Shown here piece after piece: positions 43,692 through 53,129 of a DNA stretch of 64,000 nucleotides. Each line of letters begins with the position of its first letter. The stretch's first letter is position 1. Location: NCBI GenBank assembly GCA_003149915.1, contig QAMK01000012.1, forward strand, positions 58,542 to 122,541. The letters are read 5' to 3'. This DNA comes from Bacillota bacterium. Its GTDB lineage: Bacteria > Bacillota_I > Bacilli_A > RF39 > UBA660. The translations under genes and the position numbers were made by a program. The notes beneath the pieces were generated by a model. The model made no database searches. It was not told the DNA's origin and saw nothing but the letters and a program-made list of their open reading frames with translations.

Positions 43692-44545
43692 TGGATGGTA
43701 TCCTAGTAGTCGATAAACCGAAAGGACCAACCAGCCGGGATGTCGTAAATCAAGTTTCCAAAATATTAGGAACCAAAAAAGTAGGTCATACCGGAACATT
43801 GGATCCAATTGCCACGGGTGTTCTTGTTCTAACGATTGGCAAAGGTACCAAATTGACTGAGATGTTACAAGCATCGACCAAAGAGTACATCGCCACCGCA
43901 ACGTTTGGCATAGAAACCGATACGTTGGATACGGAAGGTACGATTATCAAAGAAGAACCTGTCACAATAACGAAAGAAGATGTAAAACGTGCTTTAAAAG
44001 AAATGGAAGGAACGTACGAACAGGAAGTTCCCATCTATTCTGCTATCAAAGTAAACGGTAAAAAACTTTATGAACACGCTCGTAAAAACGAACAAGTAGA
44101 AAAGTTACCCAAACGAACGGTGACCATTTACGAAACAGAGTTCCTATCGCTAAAAGAAAATCGTGCAACGTTTCACGTTGTCGTAAGTAAGGGTACTTAT
44201 ATTAGAAGTTTCATTAGAGACCTAGCCAAGAAGTTAAACACGGTTGCTATCATGAGTGATTTAAGGAGAACCAAGCAAGGAACGTTTCCGGTAGAAGAAT
44301 CTCACCCTTTAGAAGAAATCACCAAAGATACAAAATTGATTTCCCTAATCGATGCGGTTTCGATTCCCAAACAGGAGGCAACTGGAGAAATTCTTTTTAA
44401 AATCAAAAATGGTGCCGTGTTTGAGATGACTCAAAATTCACCAATCGTGCTTTGGACAAATAATGGCAAAGCCCTTGCTATCTACGAGCAAGATGGTCCA
44501 AAGATTAGACCCAAAACGATGATATTAGAACAAGAAAGCCAGTAA
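43691..44545 (+). CDS. truB: tRNA pseudouridine(55) synthase
   Basis: The 284-residue product has VDKPKGPTSRDVV, the catalytic motif GHTGTLDPIATGVL with its aspartate, and the PIYSAIKVNGKKLYEHAR and GTYIRSFIRDL blocks. It isomerises U55 in the T-loop of tRNAs. Last gene of the nusA operon. Confidence 0.96.
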   Translation: MDGILVVDKPKGPTSRDVVNQVSKILGTKKVGHTGTLDPIATGVLVLTIGKGTKLTEMLQASTKEYIATATFGIETDTLDTEGTIIKEEPVTITKEDVKRALKEMEGTYEQEVPIYSAIKVNGKKLYEHARKNEQVEKLPKRTVTIYETEFLSLKENRATFHVVVSKGTYIRSFIRDLAKKLNTVAIMSDLRRTKQGTFPVEESHPLEEITKDTKLISLIDAVSIPKQEATGEILFKIKNGAVFEMTQNSPIVLWTNNGKALAIYEQDGPKIRPKTMILEQESQ

Positions 44546-44564
44546 GAATTTTACTGGCTTTTTA
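44535..44564 (+). terminator. Intrinsic terminator after truB
   Basis: Perfect 11-bp stem AAAGCCAGTAA/TTACTGGCTTT with 5-base loop and T-run, overlapping the stop codon. It lies between convergent genes. Confidence 0.92.
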
Positions 44565-44997
44565 CTAACACGTTCGTACAATCGGCATCGATACATAAAT
44601 TTAATTCGTGGTTGTTTACTTCAAAGTAATAAGTTTGAGAGGCGAGACTGTTCGGTAGAGCAGTGACTTCACTATTGTTGCTACTCCATTTGGTAACTTT
44701 TAAATTGACGCCAAGCTCTGGAACAATTTCAAGTGTCCCATCTAACGTATAAGTAACGACACTTTCACTGCCACTTTCACTAATGTTTCTGGATGTAACT
44801 TGAATCTCTTCGTGAAATGTCTCATCATCGTAAAGAGCGACCATATAATCCGTCTTGGTGATGATAAATCCATTGTAACTTTGGACGTTCTCTAGTGTGT
44901 TTCCAGCCCAAGTGGCATAGAGTTCACTGCTATCGATCGTACGCGTACAACCGACTAGTAGGCAAAGCATTAGTAAGAGGATCGTTATCTTTTTCAT
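44551..44997 (-). CDS. Lipoprotein of unknown function
   Basis: The 148-residue product has a clear lipoprotein signal with lipobox LVGC (cysteine at residue 17). The mature part is beta-rich with a DADC pair of the kind seen in small lipocalin-like or META-like lipoproteins; the family is not identified. It is convergent with truB and divergent from sigK. Confidence 0.82.
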   Translation of the reverse strand: MKKITILLLMLCLLVGCTRTIDSSELYATWAGNTLENVQSYNGFIITKTDYMVALYDDETFHEEIQVTSRNISESGSESVVTYTLDGTLEIVPELGVNLKVTKWSSNNSEVTALPNSLASQTYYFEVNNHELNLCIDADCTNVLVKSQ

Positions 44998-45009
44998 ATC
45001 ATCACTCCC

Positions 45010-45037
45010 AATTTTCTAATTCATTATACCATACATT
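45010..45037 (+). promoter_or_regulatory. SigE-like promoter element before sigK
   Basis: CATACATT at 45030-45037 matches the SigE -10 consensus CATACAnT, with an AT-rich -35 candidate (AATTTT, 45010-45015) at suitable distance. In Bacillus subtilis sigK is transcribed by SigE. A SigA-like TATAAT nearer the gene (about 45043) is an alternative. Confidence 0.35.
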
Positions 45038-45067
45038 TCGACATATAATCCAGTAGGAGATGAAGAG

Positions 45068-45763
45068 ATGTTTTTAGAATTTTTAAACTTTCTAAAAAGT
45101 TTAATTTTTTTTACGGGATCCTATTCCAATGCCGTATTTCCAGAACCGTTATCTAAGAAAGAAGAAGAGTTAGCCATCATAGGAGCAAAACAAGGAGACA
45201 AAGCATCTAGAAGTAAGTTAATTGAACACAACTTACGTTTAGTGGCCCACATCGTTAAAAAGTTTGAACATGACGGCAAAGACCAAGATGACTTAATCAG
45301 CATCGGTACGATTGGTCTCATCAAAGGAATCGATACCTATAGTCCTGAAAAAACGACGAAACTGACGACTTACTGTGCTAGATGCATTGAAAATGAAATC
45401 TTGATGTATTTTAGAAGTAACAATAAAAATACGAAGAACGTATCGTTAAATGAGTCGATTGGTTACGATAAAGATGGTAATGAAATCAGCATGATCGATA
45501 TTTTAAAGACACCGGATGTCGATTATGTCGAAGAGATTCATACCAAAGATAAATTAAAACTGTTAGAGACGTACTTTCATGTATTAAATGCAAGAGAAAA
45601 AGAAATCTTAATCAGGAGATACGGATTACAAAGAAGAATTCCCCAAACCCAAAAAGCAATCGCCAAAGACTTGCATATTTCTCGCAGTTATGTATCGAGA
45701 ATTGAAAAACGAGCATTAACCAAAATATTACGTGAATTTTTAAAGAACAACATTAGCGATTGA
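45068..45763 (+). CDS. sigK: Sporulation sigma factor SigK (pro-sigma-K)
   Basis: The 231-residue product has region 2 IEHNLRLVAHIVKKFE and DLISIGTIGLIKGI, a TTYCARCIENEILM helix, and region 4 HISRSYVSRIEKRAL. All match SigK, the late mother-cell sigma factor. The hydrophobic N-terminus with FFTGS|YSN aligns with the pro-sequence cleaved by SpoIVFB (Ser-Tyr junction near 18-19). The gene is uninterrupted, with no skin element. AGGAGATGA precedes the ATG. Confidence 0.93.
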   Translation: MFLEFLNFLKSLIFFTGSYSNAVFPEPLSKKEEELAIIGAKQGDKASRSKLIEHNLRLVAHIVKKFEHDGKDQDDLISIGTIGLIKGIDTYSPEKTTKLTTYCARCIENEILMYFRSNNKNTKNVSLNESIGYDKDGNEISMIDILKTPDVDYVEEIHTKDKLKLLETYFHVLNAREKEILIRRYGLQRRIPQTQKAIAKDLHISRSYVSRIEKRALTKILREFLKNNISD

Positions 45764-45862
45764 ATGAAAGTGTCAAAAAAATGACAAATTCAAAAAATGG
45801 TATAGCCATAAGAAATCATTTTGATATATAATAAAAAACAAAAACTAATTGGAAGTGATTGT

Positions 45863-46729
45863 ATGAGTAAAAGGCCTGCATTCGGAATTAATGGGTTCCC
45901 TAGGAAATTTTTTGACAGTCCTTTTGCCACCTCCAAAGTCGGTATTTTTAACTGGCTTTCATCACTCGGATTAGATGTACTAGAACTACCTTACGAAGAA
46001 ATGAGAAAAATGTCTAAAAAGATGCGTATGGATTTCCTAGCAGCAAAAGAAGAATCTGGCATCATTTTATCGGCAGAAATGTTTTCTAATATTGATTTTA
46101 CAAAGATGGAAGAAACGAAGAAACGGTATAAAGAGTTTTTAGAGTTGGCCATCGAGTTAGATATTTCTCATATCTTGGTTCCGCTTTACAAAGTACCGAA
46201 GACAACGAACATTTCAAAAGTCATTTCTTTCTTTGAATGGATACGGGAGAGTACTCCACAAGAAATTAACATCTATCCGGAAATTAGTGGCAATACGAGA
46301 TCCTTGGGAAGTTTAGATGATATTATTTATATTTGCTCTAAAGTAAAAGGAGTTTATCCTTGTTTGGATTTTGGCTGTTTACATGGTAGAGAATTTGGAA
46401 GTTTAACTTCTGCTAAGAAAATCGAACAAGTATTTACGATTATTGAAAAGTTCTTAGGTAGAAACATTTTAAATCACTGTTACTGCAAAGTATATCCCGT
46501 CTCTTATAATCAAAAAGGCATAACGGAACGTAAACTGTTCGGCGAACAATTTTATGGCCAACTAAATTTGTTCAATCAAAGTTTGGAATATTTACCAAAA
46601 GCAAGTGAGTACATTACGGCCATATTGAAGAAAGATATTCATCCAATTACTGTTTCTAGAACAGATCATATGGAAGAAGTCGGTGCGATGCAACTAAGGG
46701 ACATTTATTTTTATAAGACAGTACAGTAA
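45863..46729 (+). CDS. TIM-barrel (AP endonuclease 2-like) protein
   Basis: The 288-residue product has the pattern of the sugar isomerase/endonuclease IV-like barrel: GINGFPRKFF start, ILVPLYKVP, IYPEISGNT (acidic ligand) and CLDFGCLHGREFGS (Asp-x-x-x-x-His). Some Nfo zinc-ligand motifs are missing, so endonuclease IV activity is doubtful. It follows sigK by about 100 bases with its own TATAAT-like -10. ATG 45863 follows GGAAGTGAT. Confidence 0.72.
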   Translation: MSKRPAFGINGFPRKFFDSPFATSKVGIFNWLSSLGLDVLELPYEEMRKMSKKMRMDFLAAKEESGIILSAEMFSNIDFTKMEETKKRYKEFLELAIELDISHILVPLYKVPKTTNISKVISFFEWIRESTPQEINIYPEISGNTRSLGSLDDIIYICSKVKGVYPCLDFGCLHGREFGSLTSAKKIEQVFTIIEKFLGRNILNHCYCKVYPVSYNQKGITERKLFGEQFYGQLNLFNQSLEYLPKASEYITAILKKDIHPITVSRTDHMEEVGAMQLRDIYFYKTVQ

Positions 46730-46754
46730 TGTCAGAATTTGTCAATCGTTATGG

Positions 46755-46781
46755 AAAAGAGTCGAAAGGACTCTTTTTTTA
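46755..46781 (+). terminator. Intrinsic terminator
   Basis: Perfect stem AAAAGAGTC/GACTCTTTT with loop GAAAG and T-run. Confidence 0.92.
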
Positions 46782-46827
46782 TTTTGAAAAGTGATATAAT
46801 TGGAGTGACTCGAGGGATACTATAAAT

Positions 46828-48264
46828 ATGAGAAAGTTGAAAGTTCATTTAAAAAAGAAACCAGCAATTATTTTAGCAACCGTTCTTGGTTGTGTTTTAC
46901 TATGTCTTTTAACAATCTATTTATTTACACCAAAGATTAAAATCGACGGTGGAAATGACGTTGAAACAGTAGAGTACATGAGTGAGTACCAAGTATCTCC
47001 TGCCGAAGCATACCGCTTTGGACAAAAATTAAAAGGAGAAGTTACAGTCCAAGGAACGGTCGATACCAAAACGCTCGGAACGTATTATTTAATCTATCAC
47101 TATGGAGACGGTATATTCGAAAGCAAAGTAACCAAAAAAGTAGTTGTAAAAGATACGACGGAACCAGTCATTACATTAACGGGAAATAGTGACGTAACGA
47201 TGTGTCCTAATGCTCAATACGAAGAAGAAGGGTATCAAGCATTCGATAATTACGATGGCGATATTACGGCCAATGTGGAAGTAATCAAAGAAACCGATAA
47301 AGTAATTTACAAAGTAAAAGATTCTTCTGGCAATGAAACGATAGTCGAACGAAAGACAAATAGAAAAGACGAGACACCACCAACAATCACTTTGACGGGC
47401 GGATATACCGTTTATACGACAATCAACACATCTTACGACGAACTGGGATATACAGCAACGGATGATTGTGATGGTGACTTGACAAGTCAAGTTGTGATTA
47501 CAGGAAATGTCGATACGACAAAGTTGGGAACGTACCAAAAAACATACACAGTGAAAGATTCTGCTGGTAATGAAACGACAGTTACGAGAACGGTCGTCGT
47601 AAGAAATCAAACGTCCAGTACTTCCTCTTATTGTGGAGGAGAACCAGGTGTTATCTACTTGACGTTCGATGATGGACCGAATGCTTATTACACACCTGTT
47701 ATCTTGGATGTATTAAAAAAATACAACGTCAAAGCAACGTTCTTTGTGACGATGGCAGGACCGGACTCACTAATCAAAAGAGAGTATGAAGAAGGACATG
47801 CCATTGGACTTCATACCGCAACGCACCAATATCCAATTGTATATGGTTCGGTAGATTCCTATTTCAACGACTTAAATCAAGTATCGGACCGTGTCTACCG
47901 AATTACCGGAATGCGTTCTAATATCATCCGTTTCCCAGGCGGAAGTTCGAATACAGTAAGCAAAAAATATAGTCCGGGAATTATGTCTACCTTAGTAACG
48001 GAAGTCCAAAACAGAGGATACCAATACTTCGATTGGAATATTTCTTCTGGAGATGCCGGTGAAACGACCGATCCACGTGTAGAAGCAAACAACGTCATCA
48101 AAAATTTGAGTCGCAAGTGTGGCAACATCATATTGATGCACGACATTAAAAAGCATACCGCGCAAGCAATCGAAACGATCGTAAAATACGGTGTAGAAAA
48201 TGGATACAAGTTTGATGTATTGACAGTAAACACCAAACCTGTTCATCAAAGAGTAAATAATTAA
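46828..48264 (+). CDS. Peptidoglycan/polysaccharide deacetylase with Ig-like repeats
   Basis: The 478-residue product has an N-terminal anchor (about residues 12-32), two to three DUF5011-type Ig-like repeats (EPVITLTGNSDV, PPTITLTGGYTVY), and a C-terminal NodB domain. Catalytic motifs are intact: LTFDDGP near 277 and the zinc pair in HTATH. It probably deacetylates wall glycan outside the membrane. Unlike the ylxY homologue, this enzyme looks active. Confidence 0.92.
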   Translation: MRKLKVHLKKKPAIILATVLGCVLLCLLTIYLFTPKIKIDGGNDVETVEYMSEYQVSPAEAYRFGQKLKGEVTVQGTVDTKTLGTYYLIYHYGDGIFESKVTKKVVVKDTTEPVITLTGNSDVTMCPNAQYEEEGYQAFDNYDGDITANVEVIKETDKVIYKVKDSSGNETIVERKTNRKDETPPTITLTGGYTVYTTINTSYDELGYTATDDCDGDLTSQVVITGNVDTTKLGTYQKTYTVKDSAGNETTVTRTVVVRNQTSSTSSYCGGEPGVIYLTFDDGPNAYYTPVILDVLKKYNVKATFFVTMAGPDSLIKREYEEGHAIGLHTATHQYPIVYGSVDSYFNDLNQVSDRVYRITGMRSNIIRFPGGSSNTVSKKYSPGIMSTLVTEVQNRGYQYFDWNISSGDAGETTDPRVEANNVIKNLSRKCGNIILMHDIKKHTAQAIETIVKYGVENGYKFDVLTVNTKPVHQRVNN

Positions 48265-48269
48265 TTTGT

Positions 48270-48301
48270 AAAACATCTAACAACTTTAGATGTTTTCTTT
48301 T
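48270..48301 (+). terminator. Intrinsic terminator
   Basis: Perfect 11-bp stem AAAACATCTAA/TTAGATGTTTT with loop CAACT and a T-rich tail. Confidence 0.9.
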
Positions 48302-48363
48302 GGATAATGTTTTGACGAGAGTCAAAAAAACAAGTACAATAGTAATAGAATAGGTGGGATACG

Positions 48364-48753
48364 ATGAGAGACCGATTGTTAATCATTACGATTGTTTTAA
48401 TTGTAATTGTGATTTTGCCAATTTCATTTGGATTACCCAAAAAAGAAATTGTGCCAATGCTAGAAGGAGATTTAAGAGAATACGTAAAAACGAGTGCACT
48501 TACGGTCACAGAACAAGATGGTCTTTGGACTGTAGAAACGCAAATTCAAAATGATACGAACGATGATATTACAATCGATTCTTTTCTTTTTATCGTATAC
48601 GATTCAGAACGAAATGAAATTTTTAGAACACCGTTAGACTTGGGAACGGTCCTTCATGCCGGAGAAGAAAAACAGATTTCGGTAACGACACTTACGAATT
48701 TAGAAACCGTTACTTCTTGTCGCTATGAAATAGAAGGTGGTGTTGCCGAATGA
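48364..48753 (+). CDS. Membrane-anchored FxLYD-like small protein
   Basis: The 129-residue product has one N-terminal membrane helix (about residues 4-24) and a beta-rich domain (VETQIQNDTNDDITIDSFLF) of the kind seen in FxLYD or other Ig-like surface domains. It overlaps the giant surface gene by ATGA, so the two are co-translated. The specific role is unknown. Confidence 0.78.
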   Translation: MRDRLLIITIVLIVIVILPISFGLPKKEIVPMLEGDLREYVKTSALTVTEQDGLWTVETQIQNDTNDDITIDSFLFIVYDSERNEIFRTPLDLGTVLHAGEEKQISVTTLTNLETVTSCRYEIEGGVAE

Positions 48754-51737
48754 AAAAAGTGGGAATCATCTCAGTAGCAGTTCTAGGCTGTATCTTATTA
48801 GGGATGGGACTCTTTTTACTTAGTAAGCCAACTTCTAAAGAAGTGACCGAACTAGTTGGTAACACCCTTTCTGTCTATTATGAAAATGGCACGACTATCT
48901 CTTTAAAAAATGCTCAAAATGTTCCATTAGAAGAACAAACCCCTTATGAATTTCAAATTACAAATTTGCGCAGTACACCTTCTATGTACAATGTATCTTT
49001 AAAAGAAAATTTAAATATTACAAACAAGTTAGAACGAGAAGAATTAAAGATTACAGTCGTTAAAAACGGTGAAGTAGTAGTGGATGGAGCATACCTAAAC
49101 AGTTTTGGTAGTAATCTAGAAATTTTAAGTAATTGCAGGATGGAAGCCAATACAATGGACTCTTATCAGATTTATCTTTATATCGATGGAAGGTCGGAGA
49201 CAAGCATCGGCAAAAATTATGAAGCGATTCTTCAAATTACAAAAATCGATTTGACGAGCGAAGAAGCAAGCGACCAAGAGCCACCGATTATCGAACTAGC
49301 AGGAGAACAAAATATCATTTTATTCCAAAACGATGAATTTGTAGATCCCGGAATCAAACAGATTATCGATAATCAAGATGGAAATATTTCGGCTGATAAT
49401 GTATCGATTCGTTATGAATACTACGATGGTACGACACATGAAAATGTAAGCCATGTCGATACTTCTAGAATCGGATTTTTCTATATTTATTACACAGTCA
49501 AAGACAAAGCGAGTAACGAAACCCAAGCCATTCGAGTTGTTACAGTTCAAGCACCAGATAGCGAGAATCCGGATTCCCCGCAAGAACCAGAAGATACTTT
49601 TTTACCAGAAGTGCGATATGAAACGTTAGAAACAGGTGAAGTGCTAGTAACGATTACAGCAGATGAATCGTTAAAAGACTTAGTTCCATGGAGTAAGTCA
49701 CAAGATGGCAAAACATTAAGTCAAGTGTTCTCAACCAACATGCGAATGACATTGATCGTATTTAGTGAAACTGGGCATTCTGCTATTTTGACAATAGAAG
49801 TTACAAATGTCAATAAGTCAGATGCGACGGAAGAAGAAAAAAATCCGGTCGTTACACCACCAGCGAATGAGATGTCTGTTACGTTTACGACGAAGACCTC
49901 TTACAACTCCGTTACCATTACGACACAAGTAAGAAATGAAGTCAGTGGCACCAATTATCAATATCAATGTGGTGATGGTAGTTGGTCTACTCCTTCTAAC
50001 CAAAAAGAGTACACTTGTCAAAATTTAAGTCAAAATACGAGTTATAAAGTGTCGGTGCAAGCGGTTAAAAAAGATGGCACCATTATCTCAAGCCCAGTGG
50101 CAACGGTTAAGACGATAGCAATTCCATTACCGACATTCCAAATTAGTTCAGCAAATGTCGAAACAACCAAAGAACTGACTATCACATATCCAGAAATAGA
50201 AGGATTTACGAACTATTACAAAATAGATAATGGTGAAGAAGTAGTAGCAACTGCTACGCAAACAGTCACTTTGACACACAATGCAAGCATCACCGCAATC
50301 GTAAGAGACAATAGCAATTCCCAAAATCAAGTGAACAGTACGTATGTAGAAACCAAAATTGATTCTGCTGCACCGGTCATCTCAAATACCGACATCACGA
50401 CATCGAATATTGGAGAGACGGTTGCCACCATTCGCTATCAACAAGCAAGTGATGACTTCACGGCCAACTTGAAATATTCGATTTGTATTTCCACTTCGTC
50501 GATCGATTCTTCTTATTGCTTACAAAACCCAACGACAACGAAAGAAGGGGAGACGACACATACGTTTACGAACTTAAATCCGAGTACGACATACTACGTC
50601 TTAGTCTTAGTAAGTGACTCGTTTGGCCGTACCAGTAGTTATCAGATGACATCGTTTACAACATCCTCTGCGGCAGCAGTTTGGGGTGAACACTTTGAAA
50701 TTTCTAATAAGAGCGATTTGATTGGCATTAACTTCTCAACTTGGTTTGATTACATGCAAAATAAAAGTTCTGGAATTTATAACATCACGAACATTTTAGC
50801 AGGCAATGGCTCATTCGGAAATATCGGCGACTTCCACTATTGGGGTGAACCTGCCAAAGGATACTATAAATCGACTGATAAAACAGTCATTCGCGAACAG
50901 ATGACAGAACTTTACAACATGGGTGTCGATTTCATCATCATCGATAACACCAATGCGACTCTTGCATGGATTAGTTCTGCTGGTGCATTGGATCCAAACA
51001 GTGTATTTTACGAGGCCGTGTACGCACCGATGAAAGCACTCCTAGATACGATCGTCGAAATGAGACAGGAAGGACTACCGACACCCTACGTAGCGAATTG
51101 GGTAAATACAAACGATGACTACGTCATGCTAAACGTCATGCACAATTTATTTACATCAGCAACATATGATCCATCACTAGGAAACGAAAAATATGAAGAT
51201 ATTTGGGTATATTGGGATGGTAAACCGTTCTTCTTAGTAACCAAAGACCAAGGCACGCCAGACCGGGATATCACGTACCGTGTCATGTGGGGCTTACAGA
51301 CCAGTGTTGCAAACGGAGAATGGAGTTACTTACAAAAAGACAATAGCAAAAACAAGGGAACGAACTGGTCCGGTGCTGTAGAACAGATGAGTGTATCCGT
51401 TGCCATGCAACAAAATAGAATGAGTAATACTGGCAGTGCCACCGGCAGAAACCACGGTATCACGTTCTATAATCAATGGCAAAATGCATTTGCAACTCGC
51501 CCTAAAATCATCACCTTAACTTGGTGGAATGAGTGGGGAGCAGAACGACTAGATCCATCTACCAACGTTGCTTGCGGAACATATTGCTTTACAGATAACT
51601 ACAACCAAGAGTATAGTAGGGATATCGAACCGCAAAAAGGTGGTCTAGGAAGCACGTACTACGACTGGACAACACAGTACATTAGAGCATATAAAAATCA
51701 TCAATCGGTTCCGAGACTTGTGGAATCCGGTTATTAA
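48750..51737 (+). CDS. Multidomain surface protein with GH99-like C-terminal barrel
   Basis: The 995-residue product has an N-terminal anchor, a DUF5011-type module (about 180-270), and two fibronectin III-like modules (about 372-455 and 545-640). A C-terminal domain of about 345 residues follows, with FINFSTW/GVDFIIIDNTN, DIWVYWDGKPFF and ITLTWWNEWGAERL. These fit a TIM-barrel of the GH99/GH71-like type, whose acids lie in a similar NEW motif. It may cut or bind an alpha-glycan at the cell surface. Enzyme class is uncertain. Confidence 0.8.
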   Translation: MKKVGIISVAVLGCILLGMGLFLLSKPTSKEVTELVGNTLSVYYENGTTISLKNAQNVPLEEQTPYEFQITNLRSTPSMYNVSLKENLNITNKLEREELKITVVKNGEVVVDGAYLNSFGSNLEILSNCRMEANTMDSYQIYLYIDGRSETSIGKNYEAILQITKIDLTSEEASDQEPPIIELAGEQNIILFQNDEFVDPGIKQIIDNQDGNISADNVSIRYEYYDGTTHENVSHVDTSRIGFFYIYYTVKDKASNETQAIRVVTVQAPDSENPDSPQEPEDTFLPEVRYETLETGEVLVTITADESLKDLVPWSKSQDGKTLSQVFSTNMRMTLIVFSETGHSAILTIEVTNVNKSDATEEEKNPVVTPPANEMSVTFTTKTSYNSVTITTQVRNEVSGTNYQYQCGDGSWSTPSNQKEYTCQNLSQNTSYKVSVQAVKKDGTIISSPVATVKTIAIPLPTFQISSANVETTKELTITYPEIEGFTNYYKIDNGEEVVATATQTVTLTHNASITAIVRDNSNSQNQVNSTYVETKIDSAAPVISNTDITTSNIGETVATIRYQQASDDFTANLKYSICISTSSIDSSYCLQNPTTTKEGETTHTFTNLNPSTTYYVLVLVSDSFGRTSSYQMTSFTTSSAAAVWGEHFEISNKSDLIGINFSTWFDYMQNKSSGIYNITNILAGNGSFGNIGDFHYWGEPAKGYYKSTDKTVIREQMTELYNMGVDFIIIDNTNATLAWISSAGALDPNSVFYEAVYAPMKALLDTIVEMRQEGLPTPYVANWVNTNDDYVMLNVMHNLFTSATYDPSLGNEKYEDIWVYWDGKPFFLVTKDQGTPDRDITYRVMWGLQTSVANGEWSYLQKDNSKNKGTNWSGAVEQMSVSVAMQQNRMSNTGSATGRNHGITFYNQWQNAFATRPKIITLTWWNEWGAERLDPSTNVACGTYCFTDNYNQEYSRDIEPQKGGLGSTYYDWTTQYIRAYKNHQSVPRLVESGY

Positions 51738-51764
51738 CAGGAATCTTGCATTCCTGTTTTCTTG
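51736..51764 (+). terminator. Intrinsic terminator
   Basis: Perfect stem AACAGGAAT/ATTCCTGTT with 5-base loop and T-rich tail, overlapping the stop. Confidence 0.88.
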
Positions 51765-51793
51765 TGTTATAATAACCCTTAAGGAAGTGGATT

Positions 51794-52378
51794 ATGAAAA
51801 CATTGTGGAGTGTGTTTGGGAAAAGACTAGAACAATTGATAGAAGAAGAACAAGAAATCGAAAGAAGTCTTGCTTCTGCCAATACGGAGTGGCGTATACA
51901 AAATTTAACAAGAGAGAAAAAACGGATTGTAAAAATGCGCGAAGAGTTATCACCGACATTGAAATCTCTTGCAAAAAAAGACAAAGAAAAGTGGTTAATC
52001 AATGCGAAAGCATTTATGACAGAAGAAGATCAAGTGACGTGGAAAAAAGAAGTAAACGCTTCTATTAACGGTATCTATTGCGGGTACGATATTGCCAGTG
52101 CTATGGTGATTCTAGAAGATCTATGGCTAAATTGTGATATGGATCGTGCTGTTTATCTCTTGCGCCGTGCGGGTCATCTTCCCAATGGCTATGAAAGAGT
52201 TCGCGAACTAATGTTACAGTATTCAAATATGGGACCAGAATTTTATGAAGCAAGTAAAAGAGGTCCACTGACTAGAAAACAAGAAGAACGCTTGCAACAG
52301 ATTCGCTCTACCAAACGAACTTTAATGGTACCACAAAAGATTTTACGAATCACACCACCAAAAAATAAGAGAGGGTAA
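51794..52378 (+). CDS. Hypothetical coiled-coil protein
   Basis: The 194-residue product has a charged helical N-terminus with coiled-coil character (about residues 8-60), a central region WLNCDMDRAVYLLRRAGHLP and a basic C-terminus. No known motif. AAGGAAGTGG precedes the ATG, and a terminator follows, so it is a single-gene unit. Confidence 0.72.
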   Translation: MKTLWSVFGKRLEQLIEEEQEIERSLASANTEWRIQNLTREKKRIVKMREELSPTLKSLAKKDKEKWLINAKAFMTEEDQVTWKKEVNASINGIYCGYDIASAMVILEDLWLNCDMDRAVYLLRRAGHLPNGYERVRELMLQYSNMGPEFYEASKRGPLTRKQEERLQQIRSTKRTLMVPQKILRITPPKNKRG

Positions 52379-52397
52379 CCTTGGTTACACCTTTTTC
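52375..52397 (+). terminator. Intrinsic terminator
   Basis: GTAAC/GTTAC stem with 4-base loop and a T-run shortly after. Confidence 0.6.
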
Positions 52398-52474
52398 TTT
52401 ACACGTTTTTGTAAGAATATTTGCCAATTAGGCCTGTTCAATGATACAATATTACATGAACCAAAGGAGAGAAT

Positions 52475-53083
52475 ATGAAAAATAAGTATGATGAGTTGTT
52501 AAGAAAAGGCAGTACCAATGAAGTATATGAGGATATCAAAAAAAAATATTTTGCGTTGATTGCAAATATGATTGACGAACAATTCCAGTTAGATACCTCA
52601 TGGATGACCGAAAAAGAACTAAACGAATGTTACGGCGGTCATTTTCCATATTTACAATCGATAGCTAAAATAGATGCCGAGTTAGATCCAAGTGTCGTCT
52701 TCCATGATTCTTCCAAAGAAGAATGGAAAGGGAACCCAGAAGGATTTGCTCATCATCAAAAAGTAACGTATTATTTGAATCAAATTGAACATATCAAAGA
52801 CCAATACAAACGTTATAAAGAAATCAAAGAGAGTTTAAAAGAACATCCATACGACGAACAAGTTCGCATCTGGAAACAACAGTTGCCAATTCCGTATCGC
52901 CAATTTGCCAGGAAGTCAGAGGCCATTACGGAACCACTTTACAAAGCAGATCGCTTAGATAACGTAATTAGAAATCATACCTACGTGATTCCGGATGGGG
53001 AATTTTACGACGTGATATCCATTACGGAACCGATGGTGTTATTCTATTTAGAAAATGTCCAAAATAGTTACGAAAATGCGTAA
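52475..53083 (+). CDS. Hypothetical protein
   Basis: The 202-residue product is charged and helical with conserved-looking His/Trp residues (FAHHQKVTYYL, RIWKQQLP). No membrane segment or recognised motif. AAAGGAGAG precedes the ATG. It lies just upstream of yqeG with its own spacer. Confidence 0.72.
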   Translation: MKNKYDELLRKGSTNEVYEDIKKKYFALIANMIDEQFQLDTSWMTEKELNECYGGHFPYLQSIAKIDAELDPSVVFHDSSKEEWKGNPEGFAHHQKVTYYLNQIEHIKDQYKRYKEIKESLKEHPYDEQVRIWKQQLPIPYRQFARKSEAITEPLYKADRLDNVIRNHTYVIPDGEFYDVISITEPMVLFYLENVQNSYENA

Positions 53084-53129
53084 CGCACAATACGAAGAGG
53101 ACTGTAGTATAATATGATAGGAGATTTGA

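Noticed and set aside
45863-46729. Naming the TIM-barrel gene nfo (endonuclease IV)
   Set aside because: Several zinc-ligand motifs of Nfo are not visible, so only the fold is claimed.
46828-51737. Long direct DNA repeats encoding the Ig-like modules
   Set aside because: The modules are similar only at protein level; no long nucleotide repeat is visible.
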